Assembly: GCA_035041965.1 (NCBI GenBank)
Contig: JAPYMA010003012.1
Coordinates: forward strand, 62,001 to 126,000
Source: Anisakis pegreffii
Taxonomy: Eukaryota > Nematoda > Chromadorea > Rhabditida > Anisakidae
Direction: 5' to 3'
DNA: 64,000 bases
The notes beneath the pieces are model-generated. The model was not told where the DNA came from, ran no database searches, and saw only the letters and a program-made list of their open reading frames with translations. Each line of letters starts with the position of its first letter. The first letter of the stretch is position 1. Made by a program: the position numbers and the translations under genes. Positions 20,382 through 32,369 of this stretch are shown here, one piece after another.

Positions 20382-22621
20382 TGTTCACTTAGCAATTTGA
20401 AGACACGAAATATGAATTACTGAAATAAAACAATATAATCATCGAAAATATCCACATATTCAAGCAATCGTCGAATCATTAAACGCTGACCAATATAAAC
20501 TTGATTGCATGTCACAGATGCACGATTATTATTATTATTTTTCGAGAAACTAAGCCAAACATTTAAAGAACGGTACTTTTACTGATAACAAGCGCCACCA
20601 CGCCATCACGAATGCTCGTTTGGTTATACGCTTCACACATAAGTCGAAGCTTATGCGTTAGCCTCATCACTGGGCTAAGCGTAAGTCTAAGCTTAAGCAC
20701 ACTCTTGATTTGTCTTCGAATAGCATATCTACACATGGGGTAAAGTTGTAATCTAAGCACATGCGCCTAGTGGTGCCCGTTATCAGCAAAAGTGTTTAAA
20801 TATAAATGATCAGTAGGGTAAGAAACTGAATTTAGTATCTGACGCTCAGATGGATCGTCAAATGAATACGGAATTGCAAATGAATACGCGACCACGAAAG
20901 GATTAAACACTGAAAGACTAAGAAATGCGATAAAACGAAATAAATCACATTTTAATGAAACGCCAACTTCTTCTCAATAGCAGCTCAACAACATTATAGT
21001 GTATGAAACAAATGCGAATAACACGTTCGGAGATAATTTTATTTCCATAGTATTTGTTGCAGAAAAAAGCGCAGAAGATGATCAAAAATGAGTCGACGCC
21101 AAATAGCTGAATGAATCAACGAGCACTATAAAGAATGAACCATAACTGCCCTCAGATATCCCTCAAATTGACTCGAATCGATTAATTTTCAATGCAACTA
21201 TTCCTTTTGCATACGCCTCTCTCTGTCTATCCCTCTCGCTCTCACACATACATCCACTGAACTCACCTATAAAGTGCAATGCGTCCGTCATTCACTCTAT
21301 TTAACACACAACTTCAATGTTGAACTCAAGCGATTTACACTGCAACATTTTATTAGCGAAAATTTCTCAAGTGCTTATTGTTAGTGATTGGAACGTTGAA
21401 CTTAAAAATATTTAACTCAAAACCTGCAAACGACTTTTTTAATCCATACAAAATGATGCTGAGCCGTTGAAAACGTTTCTTTACAATCAACGATTCCATC
21501 TCCAAATTGGTGATTATTGTTTATGAAATCTATTTGCGATCCGTTTTTCGTGGAAATTTTTTTGGCGTATGTAGGCTGGAGGTGACGGAAAGCAGTGAAA
21601 ATCCACCGGTAATGACAATGGAAAGGAACGCTTTGAAAGACGAAAAATGTCAGTCAAGCAAACCGCAGCACAATCGCATCAAAAGTATGTTTTTTGATAG
21701 TAGAACAATTGCGTTACAAAATTAATTAACAGATACTGAAGTGAATCTTTTTATTTTTGAATTTCATTTTACTGACGAAACGAATAAAGTGAACACTGAT
21801 TAATAAGGGAAAGATCGCTGAAATGAAACAATTTTAAAATGATCAAATTGAAAAGAGCGCATTGACTCAATAGGAAATTAACATGAAAAACGAAAACAAT
21901 CATAAATCGTATTTATAAATATGGTCACAACGACAGTGATAATGATAATAGCCATAATAACAATATTAAAAAAATATCACAGTTCGAAACAAAAACCTCA
22001 ATAAAATGTAAGAAAAAATGTTTTAAATCGCTAATAGTAACAACGCTTTAACCGCAGCACTATTCCACTCATCAAATCAAAAACATAATAATCAAAGTCA
22101 AACTCCTTCATTCACCCGAACTAATCAACAACTTCACCGCGAACAACACCTTCAATCGAAGTTTATTTGAATTTTAACTCATCAAAAAGAAAACATCAGA
22201 AACACGTAAGCTTCAAGATATTGACTTCAAGTTCACCTTTAGAATGGTTTCAGCGGATCGGGAAAAAAATGAACAATCGATCAGATTCGATGCGCAGAAA
22301 ACAATTTCACTGATCCGTTTCACAAAGGCAGTATTACAGAAGAAATGAAGAATAAACTTGAAGGTAGAAATAATGTTCATGGGAATGAATAAGAAAGGAG
22401 GAAGAGAACAAATTTCAACAAATGCTTTCTTGAATAAAAGTTCACCATTTGCTTAAGGAAATACGACTGCAAATGTAGTCGATGAGAAGTAACACTAAAA
22501 TATCAACAAAAGCGGTGGTAATTATTAGTGATGATAATCATTATTGCAAATTGAATATCTAAAACATTAAGTGTTATAATTTGATTAAAGATAACTGCCT
22601 AATTCCCTACAAAATCATCAA
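20382..22621. other. Intergenic region between U2SURP and ppk-3
   Basis: About 2.2 kb lie between the ppk-3 stop codon and the U2SURP start, both on the minus strand. Apart from the 219-bp inverted-repeat element at 20575-20793 I see no gene. The U2SURP promoter or trans-splice acceptor should lie in the first few hundred bases. An ATT trinucleotide run is at about 20527-20540. Confidence 0.5.
20575..20793. mobile_element. MITE with 24-bp terminal inverted repeats
   Basis: The left end 20575-20598 (ACTTTTACTGATAACAAGC...) matches the reverse complement of 20770-20793 at 20 of 24 positions. No coding sequence is inside; the interior has repeated GCTTAAGC/CTAAGC-type strings. Both flanks carry TTTAAA, possibly a target duplication, but the left copy is separated from the repeat by about seven bases, so this is uncertain. 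The superfamily cannot be assigned from the ends alone. Confidence 0.75.
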
Positions 22622-24471
22622 TCAATAGGACATCGCAGATCCGAGACCAGTCCACTGATCGGGAGCTACTGGAAAATAAGTGTCGATCGCGTCCGAGAAG
22701 CGAGTGCAGTACATTTCAGGCGATATCACGGTTGGCAAATGCGCACCAGGAATGGCAACTATCTTCACCCAACTCTCCAACTTCTTATCGAGAGTATACG
22801 TTCGCATATAATCCACTATGCCCAGTATCAATTCACCATTCACTTGGTCAACTCCAACCAACAAACTGTAGTCCATTACGTGCTGAAATATGCTTTGTGA
22901 AAGTGTGTTTCCTAATGCTTTCAACTCGTCACTCAAATATAACACAAATCACGATCACCGAACCTGTGCCGATAGGAAATGACTATCGTTACTGATGGCC
23001 ATGTTGAGAGCTGCTTTAGAGTGCGGATGCACGTATAATTGATTATTCCAGAGATCCTTCACTAAATTCTCATCGAGCAGCACTAAATCTGCTGTCTTCT
23101 TTCCCTCGGACGCCATTCTACAAAAAGATTATTTGTCCATTTAATTGCGAAATTTTCAAAGTTTTGATCGGTAAAACTGATTACTGAACCCGCAAAATAT
23201 ACACGGGAATTATTAAGAAAACAAAAGGCGAAATCACTGCAACATAATGAAATATTTTCATTTTATGATAGAGAAATATCGTCCACTGAGCAAAGATCAC
23301 AACTAAAATGTCGCATTCATTTAATAACTTCTCGCTGACAAACAATTCAACAGTACCGATTTCGTTGTGATCCTTTCAAGTCCCAAACTTGCTTCACATT
23401 TCGTTTATAAAAAAGATATTCCATCACAAGCACATCCAATTTGAGTTGATGTCCCGTTTGTTTGTTCTTGTAACCAATGCGATACACACCGTAAACCTAT
23501 CGTATCAGTATTTTTTCAACCGTTCCAATTCAAATTTCATATCATTTTTATATCTCTTCTCCTTATTTGACAGCAACAAAATGAGAAGTAACGATGAATA
23601 AGAATGATAAGCAATGGGCATGAAGTGACGCACGATTGGGCTACTTTTGACGTGTTTCGCTTCGTATGAATGAATGATCAAAAATGAATATGAATCTTAG
23701 TGAACAATGCGTTTTATTGACGATTACCTTACACAGTGTTGTTAATTTATTTTCAGTGACCGCTGTCGAAACGTAATCGAAATAATTCGGCGCAAATTTC
23801 ACGAAGGACTGTATTTCAAAACGAGACATTTGTTTGAATACAAATCGAGTATCCTGAAATTTTGATGGCATCAGTCGCGTATCTGTTTACGTCTATACGG
23901 AATCTTCTTCAACTTTTAGTTAGTTCAAAATCATCGAGAAAATACATTAAAGTATCTCTTCTGAAGATCAAGTATCAATCTGTTAATTCAACAATGCAAA
24001 TGAATAATCGCTTGAAATATCACAACAGAAATAAATATAACTAATGCAAATAGCTCAAAACTTGAACTGATGTAAATCACATCGTTTTAATGAAGACCTA
24101 AAGACACATCCAAAAAAAGATTGCAAACATGAACTGACGTGAGTCTGATAGAATGATGCTCCTGACTTCCCTCCTTGTGGATTCCATTTGGTTGAAACCG
24201 ACAATGACCTAATAAAGCAATCTTCACCCTCAACAAATAGCAATTTACGTAGCATATGAAAACGCTCAGCGTAGTATATCTGAAACGTCCAAGAGAATGT
24301 TTTATACAATTGATTCCATGGAATCCGATTCCAAAAAAAAATCAAGTCAACATCAAAAAATGAGATAAAAATGAAACGTAAACCTTAACAAAATACTGCG
24401 AACGATCATCCGCAAAATCCACCTCAATGTGCTCGTAATTACCAACAATATCACTCTCGGTTGGATTGGTC
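22622..24471 (-). other. ppk-3: PIP kinase catalytic domain of PPK-3
   Basis: Seven... exons 24471-24384, 24279-24139, 23853-23728, 23496-23357, 23117-22964 and 22882-22622 form the kinase core (six exons). The nucleotide-binding GGKSGASFY and the Lys in FKQM are intact, as are DLKGSQRNR and the DYSLLVG...IVDYMRTYT block. All PIP-kinase motifs I can recognise are preserved, so the enzyme should be active. The protein ends WTGLGSAMSY, as the family does. Confidence 0.9.
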
Positions 24472-27400
24472 CTGCAATTGATTAGCACCGAAATTGTAGA
24501 TTACTTCAAGGCGCATTAACCAATGAGTGACTGGAATAATGACCGCATCAGCTAAATTGATTGCCCCACCCAATTTCGTTAAACTGCCATATCAACTTAT
24601 ACACTATTTGCGAAAGAAGTAAGAATAACTGAATGAGAAAAAAGAGTATCAATAATGAGCAATCACTTGAGATTCACTGCAACCCCATCAAAAGATCGCA
24701 TATCACGCATCTTCTTACGTTTGCTTCCGTAATCATTTGAGGATAATGCATACGCGATAATAGAGCCAATGTCTGGATGCACCATTCCCTTACTATCGAT
24801 TAAATCACGAATCACTATTGCCGCACCATCTGAATTTATTTATTGGGTCTTCACTCGTAAACACATTCTTACAACGACCAACAATAAATGCGAACCATAT
24901 ACACATACAGTGCAATGAAATTCACAATGTTACCATGAAAAAGTTAAGCATAAATGATACGACACCAAAAATTGTAAGTCATCTATCAATGGAATTTCTA
25001 TGAATTTTAAATAAAAGCCATTCGCGTATTCAGAACAGAGATCCTCTCGTGTACGCTTCTATAATCAGATTTAAAACCCTCATTTATGACTGATCAATAT
25101 AGAGAGTGTAACATTTTGCTAAACAAAGCATAAATAAACTCACTCATCGAAATTGGGAGTGATAAATGAAGTTGTGGTAGAAATGGACTTTCGACTTGAG
25201 TTAGTTCCACTTCGACGTTGAAGGGAGATGAAGGAGTCAGTGCGACGGCTGCAGACGCAGAATCCTCATTCAGTGACTGCTTAGTTGACTCCTTCAAATA
25301 GGAGAACTTTGTTTTTACGTTTGATTATCAATAATCAAATTTAAATCGCTTGAAAACAGTACTTAAGATAGCATGCTTTTATTTCATATTGTCAGATAAA
25401 GTGAATGAATTCATATTTATTAAACGAACAAGCAATACTATCATGTCAATTTACTAATTTGTCAATTCCTTGTAACGAACAAACGATAAAATCAAAAAAG
25501 CACAAACACTATTTTTGACTGCATCATTATTGTCGTTAGCTGTATTCAGATTCGATGACTGATGAACGCTTGAGTTCAGAACTGAACTAGATGCAGTCTT
25601 TTTGGCTAAGCGAATAGTCTGTGATAATTTGAGCACCTGCTCATTCCACTGATCAATCATACGTTGAACAATGTATCGACAACGTGCTACTGTATCCACT
25701 GCCTTAATACCATTCGTAAAATCACTTTCAATTCGTGTAGCATCAGTTGCTTCATGAAGCTACTTCATTCAGCATGACAAACTGCACTACAATTCTAGTA
25801 AGAACACAACATAAACGAAGAACATTAGACCGACCTGTATATAAACGCCGTCATTGGATCGAATGGTTAACTCAGCACACTTCAACGCTCGATTGACATC
25901 AAACTGATTCAAAACATCACTGAAACAACAAATCAGCGTAATTCACCGAACAACTGAGTGAATGTGGTATGAAAATAACCTGAAATCAGTTTGTGTTTGC
26001 TGAACAAGTGATGATAGGAGAGCATAAAATGAGACGTATCGTTGATAATCAGTCGTCTGTTTGAACTGTTCCAATTGTGAAATCATTTTGCTGAATACCG
26101 AATCTGCCGTTGCGCGAATCTCATTTTCGGTTTCATCAACAAACTTACGAGTGAACAATAGTGGGTCTACGGTACACACCACTGGACTGAATGTCACGTG
26201 ATATGGACGTACCTTAATTAGATATAACAACTTGATTTATGCAATTCTCATTAAGTTAACAAAACTGGAATCAACTTAAAATATGACCAACCGGATGCAC
26301 TTTAAAACATGCAAAACAATTGTTGAATGCGAAATAGTGATCGTGTTGATGGAACAGACAATGATTGCACTCCTTCAAATAAACCATACATCCATAATTG
26401 ATGTATTACACTCGAAACTATACAAGATACTGCAGATGAGAAATGAAAATGAGAACAAACTCTATTAAACGATGAAATACTGCAACTGGCGCACATTCCA
26501 TTGGCCAAGTAATCAAGATACTTAGCAAAGCTAATATTCACTACTGCATCATTCAACTGCACTATGCTCGATGACGCTTTACAACTGAAATTCAACGATG
26601 TGGTATCGATCTGAACTGAAGCACAGAAGACAAACGAAACGATAATTGATCTCAGATCAAAGAATGGCATTTACTGACGATAATATAAATCACCAATTGT
26701 GTGATAAAATCAGTGCCATTTTCCACACCTAAACGACACAATTCCATTCCGGAATTAACTGATCCGTTTACTCAACTGAGTGAAATCATTCGAAATAAGC
26801 GAAATCAAATCAGTGAAATACACAAACATTGGACAATAGAGCCAAGAGAGAAGTTGCGAAGCTTGTTCGGCAATAGATTGCGATATTGCATTGATGTCAT
26901 CGATTGGCTGTATGTAATTTTGAGTGGTTATTTCGATACAAACGTTACGATAAACCATTTTACGCGAATGATCCAACATCGAAACATCACAGTTTGTCGA
27001 CGGACATTGATAGTCTTTATTGAAGCAGAATCTAAGTTCAATATTATAGAAAAGGCAATAATAATCATTGCCTCGAGAAATTAGGTTGAATAAATGAAAT
27101 CAGTGGTGTACAATAAGATGAAGAGATACTTTTTAAGGAAGTCTCCAAGGCACATATCATTATAGCCGTAATGTTCCATTTGCACAACCCACGGTCGAAC
27201 GCAAAAGAATGGTGCATTTGGCGATTTTGCAGAGAACGAGCCAAACAAAACCGCGATTCGCTGGTGAATGAACGGATCGAGCACATCGTCTTGATGCTTA
27301 CTTTCAATCGTCTTACTACTTTTCCAACTGAATTCAACATAATTTGAAGGTATCAAGCAAAATCAATCGCAACCAAGAAGATCACTTACTTAAAAGAGCA

Positions 27401-30400
27401 TGAATGAACTCGTCTTCTGAAAATGATTCCGGACTCAGCTCTGAACAAAGCAACTTCATCGTCATTCACCTCTCTTAATTCACGATTATAAACAAACTCA
27501 TGCTGATCGTGCCATAATCCATCACTCCTATCTTCTTCATATTCTTCCTCATCATTCCTAAATTTTTCATTTTCAATGTAAACAATGTCTGAATAATAAT
27601 CGCTTTCTCAATATAACCATAAAGATACAAATTGTTTCCATACTTCTACCCATAAATTAATCATATCAAAACAAAGTCTGCTTCCTTCTAAACCGTAAAT
27701 ATTGTCATTACAAATTAAGTAGCTATATTGATATTGATATCTGAACCAAACATATATTTCATACTTGACAGCTTGTAAGTCGCTTTTCGATAAGAAATGA
27801 TAAAGAGGATGTTTGAAATACGGTCTCAGGACACATTCACGTCCCTTAGCAGTCTCTAAGAAGGGCACTCCAAAATTGATCAGTGGAGATGCAGTCAATG
27901 TACATTCCCTTAAATGGTGCGTGAAACTGTCCTGAAATAGTTCCGATTGTTCAACATATCAACGAATGGTCACTAGAGCATCAATCACGACACTAATTAC
28001 AATGATGAAGAACTGAAAATTGCGAAAAAGTACCATAAAATTGAAAATTTAATTAGCAAAATAGCAAAATTTAATTGACGTGTAACTGAACTAAAATCTA
28101 CCGGGTTCGGATCAACTTCATCAGAGTTCAACGAACACACATAACAATCTGACGACCTTGCACCTATCGATGAATTGAACAATTTCAATAATTTCAATTC
28201 CAGATTCGCCGAATAAAGTGCGAGTATCATGTAACGTAATATTCGTTTTGCAGCACGCAGCTCTCGCATTGATTGTCCTCTTAATAATACTGAACAACCC
28301 AAATCTGGCGAACATTCTGAGAATATCTGAAAAGTTTGGAACGAGTAGAGAAATAATGAATCGACATCTGGTAACACTGCTAGCGAAAGAATTGTTAACA
28401 TTTTCAAGCTGACAGACAGTTTCTCAAATTGAACTAATCTACGCTTAAATGGAATCAGTGTCAAGAGAGATAGAGACTGATTAACTGAAAATATCAGCAA
28501 ATGGAACAAACCAGAAGGGTTTTCGTTTTACCGCTTGCTAGTCGTATTTTACATTGTGAAAACATTGGACAAAATCCGATTTTTTGTTGTAGCAGTTGAG
28601 CGTCGAGGGAAGGCATCACATCCGCATGTGTACTCCTGGCCACTCGATGCAGTACTTTTGTCTTGATATTCGACACCAAACTCACACCAGCTTTGAGCAG
28701 CTGATAGACCGCTAGTCGTGCCACATTCTCTTCGACGACCACCACTGACGGTCGTTGTGCTAAGATTCGTTCGACTTGCTTCGACAGATAATCATTCTCC
28801 TATTCAATTAGATATGCATTCTCGTTTATAATGCAGTGAGTGTCTTTGTTTAAAACATTCTTATAAGTGATGAAGACAACAAGTATAATACATTCGCGAG
28901 ATTTTTCATTTGAAGAATAAGAGTTCAGTGACATTCAAATGAAATGACCAGAATGCAATTAAAATTTACAAACCTGGGCAATTATAGCGTCGATTGAAGA
29001 GAATCTACCCGCAACACGTTCATACTCAACACTGCCAGCTAAAGTCATCACTGCTGCATTCTGAATTTGAGTTGGCATCGAACTGTGGGTTACACTTTTA
29101 CTGCACACAACCCCTTCAACTACCTTAAAAAATTTCACTTATTATTTCGTTATTGACATCAATAGTTTCAGAACTGATTCGATCACCGGCGCTAATCAAT
29201 GAATTCGTTATTTGAATCAAATTATGAACATGAATTGAATGAAAGTGTTGATAACTTACTGATGCCGATGGTTTTTCGTGAACACACAATTTTTTGATGT
29301 GAACATATTTTAGGATGTTGATGTGATCCTTACGTCCCTCACTATCGATTTTTATCATTTCCGATACACGACGACTAACTGGCCAAATAACATCCCACCA
29401 TCTGTAATCGGAACACTATCAGAGGTTAACCTATTGCAACGAAACGAAAACTGTTCAAAATGCATTTTCATAACGAATCGTTTTGCCTTACTTATGCAAT
29501 GATAAAGAGAGAGTTTTTCGATGAACGATATTAAAATGATTTGTTCAGTGTAACTGAATGCAACTTTAGGATATTGAAACTAACTGAGCTGGATCGAGCA
29601 GCTCACGTTCGAACAAATACAATAACAATTTTTGCGCTCTCTCTTCGAACGACTTGTCAATATCGGCATCTATCGGCATCAAATCTTCGCTCAATTCAAA
29701 CTTCGGACGTGTTGTTTTACCAGCATTCGTTATTGCGCTATGATTCAATGCATCTCCGCACTCAGTGTTGTCAAAAAAGGGGAATACTTTCGACTGATTC
29801 GCATCATCTGTTTTCTGAAAATTGCTCGTCAGTTGAAACACGCCACATCTTCCCATCTGTCCTTAGAATGTTAAATGTTAGATCAACTGATAAACCGTTG
29901 ATGATAATTGGAATCAAAGGGCAAATAATAATGCAACTAACAATGAAAGACTCGTTCCGTTTATTCGCAGAATCAGTGGTCATTTCAATACTCCTCACCC
30001 AATCCGGTTCACAGTCATCCACACCCAAAATTAAATTGGTACTGCTCGCAGTATCGGTACTCATATTGATACTGCTAGGTACAGTCAATGAGTTTGCTAA
30101 AGGAGATGACGAGTTCTGTATCACCAGATCACTGACTGACAATAACGACGGCTGATGAGGTATTACTGACGGTAGATTGTGGTCAACTGTGAAGGACGAT
30201 ATTGATAATGAATCGATATTAGCAGTTGCATTACCATTGTTATGCGTACTCGACGAATCCTCCAGTGGTTCCCACAAGATACTACCTCAAATATCACGAC
30301 CGTTCATCAGAGCACCATACAACCCCTTGAATATTCATCCCTTGAACCTCACCGTTTTTGTTTAGTCTCATATGAAGTAGATCCTATTAACTTATCATTA

Positions 30401-32354
30401 AAAGAATTATGAACTGAGAATCACGCTGAAGAGCTTAATTTATGAATACAATAATAATCAACAATCAAGTAAAGAATCAACCAGAAGAAACAGTCGAGAC
30501 TAATGCATCACTACCAGATTTATGAACCATTTGATCTGACGACGTCTGCTGCTGAGGGGATGATGGAGAAGCAGAAGACGACTGTGGTATATATGACATA
30601 ACAATACGAGCGCAATATGCACACAACCGAAGATCACCCATATACCCTATAATGATAACCTATTCCAATATAACAACAAAAGAACGTCATCACTTGTCTA
30701 TGTCTATTTCTAATCATATGAATTAAGTTTTATTCCAAGTTTCATTGCAACTCAACACGATTTTCAAGCCAAAAAAACTATCGCTGAATGTAAGAATGCT
30801 AATTCAAAAAAGGATAATGTAAAAAAAACGACTTACCAAGAAGAGAACCAGGTATCTGAACGCTACAACATTTGGAGCAAAAGATCTGCCCACACAAACG
30901 ACAGTGATGACGTCTTCTGAACGTGGTGAAACGCTCTCGACATTCATAACATTCACGACCGGTTGAATCAGGCATCCAATAACGGCGTATGTCACTTCTT
31001 TAAATCATTCGCATTCTCTATTGATTAAACAACGCACACACACACACACCTAATTATATCACTTCCAATTCCAATAATCATCAACACCTATTCCTTATCA
31101 GAAAAATAGCCACTGTACGGAAAGATTTGTAGCGATTAATTACATAAAAAGAAATGTATAAAGATGTGATACGAATGAAAAGTGAAGATAAATCGTCATA
31201 TCACTGAAAATGGCACTCTCAAAAACAACCATATTTCTGACAGAACAGATGTTCAATTAGAAATATGTCATTAAAATTACTTTCATCATATCAAAACTGA
31301 GGAAATGAACTAATTAATCACTCAAATACTCCGAAAGCATCCATCATCGCCATGCATCGATAATGATAATTTCACAGAGAGAATGACGAGAAAAGGTCGA
31401 AAATTCAAGTTCCAAACAGGAATAAATGAAGAGAGTTCAAAGGAAACAACAAAGTACATACATTGCAAAGCGATGCCTTAACAGTTACCTGTTGTAATCG
31501 ATGAGCGATGCTCTTCTGGAACGAAACAAAGATGATACTCGAATTGAAAGCTTACGTGTACCTTCAGTACCTCCAGCTCTACTGCTTCTTCCCGAACTAC
31601 CGTCTTCATTTTTATCTTCTGGAACAGTGTTTCTAAACCATCAGGAGCCATTCATTATTCATTTAATCTTCCACACTTGTCCTGTCGAACATATTCTTCA
31701 TCATACATTTAGATAAGCTTTCATTATCTGATAACAACTGCACTATGAACTCAATAAATTCCAAAACGCTGAAACAAGAACGATATGCTTCATGAATCCA
31801 TAAAAAACTGAACTGAGGGTGAATAAGAATTTTTGGCCAAAGAAATTAATTGACAGCACTTATTCACTTTTCTTAATTACCATCTCAAAATCATGGTGAT
31901 TACGCTCGGCAATTGAGAGACAACTAAAGTGTTCGCTCTTGTCATCCGCAGGCTGATATTTCATAGAGCGGAGCACAAATATTTAGAAAAGATGTTATCA
32001 CACTTGTTTTCATGAAACGGAAACTTAAACGGTTTTGAAATTGTGAATTGAAATGGAAAACAGCTGCCAAACGAGTAAAGATTTGAATGTATACAAACCG
32101 CGATTAGTGTCAGCTAATGAAGCGGAATCATCTGCGTTCTCTTCATTCGATAGTATTTCACTAGTGGACTGTTGTTGCTCATCACTTGAAGCTTCTTCAT
32201 CTTTTGTGTTTTTCTGATCTTTTGCAGATGAGAAAATCTTCGAGAATAAATTTCCAAAGATATTCCCACTTGATGCTTCGCCATTTTCGAGTTCCTTTGG
32301 AAGTGGAGCAAAACATGTTAGGACATTGTCGTTACTGCTAGCTGTTGATTCCAT
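22622..32354 (-). CDS. ppk-3: PIKfyve, phosphatidylinositol-3-phosphate 5-kinase
   Basis: Makes PI(3,5)P2 from PI3P on endosomes and lysosomes. N-terminal exons 32354-32099, 31618-31489, 30997-30837 and 30646-about 30510 join in phase. They hold an acidic/Ser-rich start (MESTASSNDN) and a FYVE finger (WMPD, RRHHCR, LCGQIFC, CAYCARI). Next come EPDWVRSIE, KYVHIKKL and the CCT-like domain (SVVVVEENVARLAVYQLL, CSPDLGCSVLLRG). A Cys/His region follows (ECNHCLFHQHDHYF). C-terminal exons 26615-26461, 26372-26301, 26212-25980, 25919-25835, 25702-25508, 25291-25144, 24829-24667, 24471-24384, 24279-24139, 23853-23728, 23496-23357, 23117-22964 and 22882-22622 are phased to a TGA stop. Kinase motifs present are GGKSGASFY, FKQMSRFEIQSF, GVYRIGYKN, VWDLKGSQRNR, LVLLDENL and DYSLLVG. 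The exon after the FYVE leaves little room for the DEP domain of human PIKfyve. An in-frame ATG at 32369 (MRYDQMESTA) is an alternative start. Exons between about 26.6 and 30.5 kb were recognised but not all bounded. Confidence 0.93.
30510..30997 (-). other. ppk-3: FYVE zinc-finger exons of PPK-3
   Basis: Two exons encode the finger. 30997-30837 carries WMPD, ECYECRERFTTF, RRRHHCRLCGQIFC and SKCC. 30646 to about 30510 carries GDLRLCAYCARI. The eight zinc-ligand cysteine/histidine positions and the R(R/K)HHCR PI3P-binding motif are present, so endosomal PI3P targeting is expected. A Ser/Gln-rich tract follows. Confidence 0.9.
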
Positions 32355-32369
32355 TTGATCATATCTCAA

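Noticed and set aside
29541..30155. Longest open frame in the window (204 codons, plus strand)
   Set aside because: It lies antisense to ppk-3, whose minus-strand frames there carry the conserved EPDWVRSIE block. The plus-strand product shows no domain.
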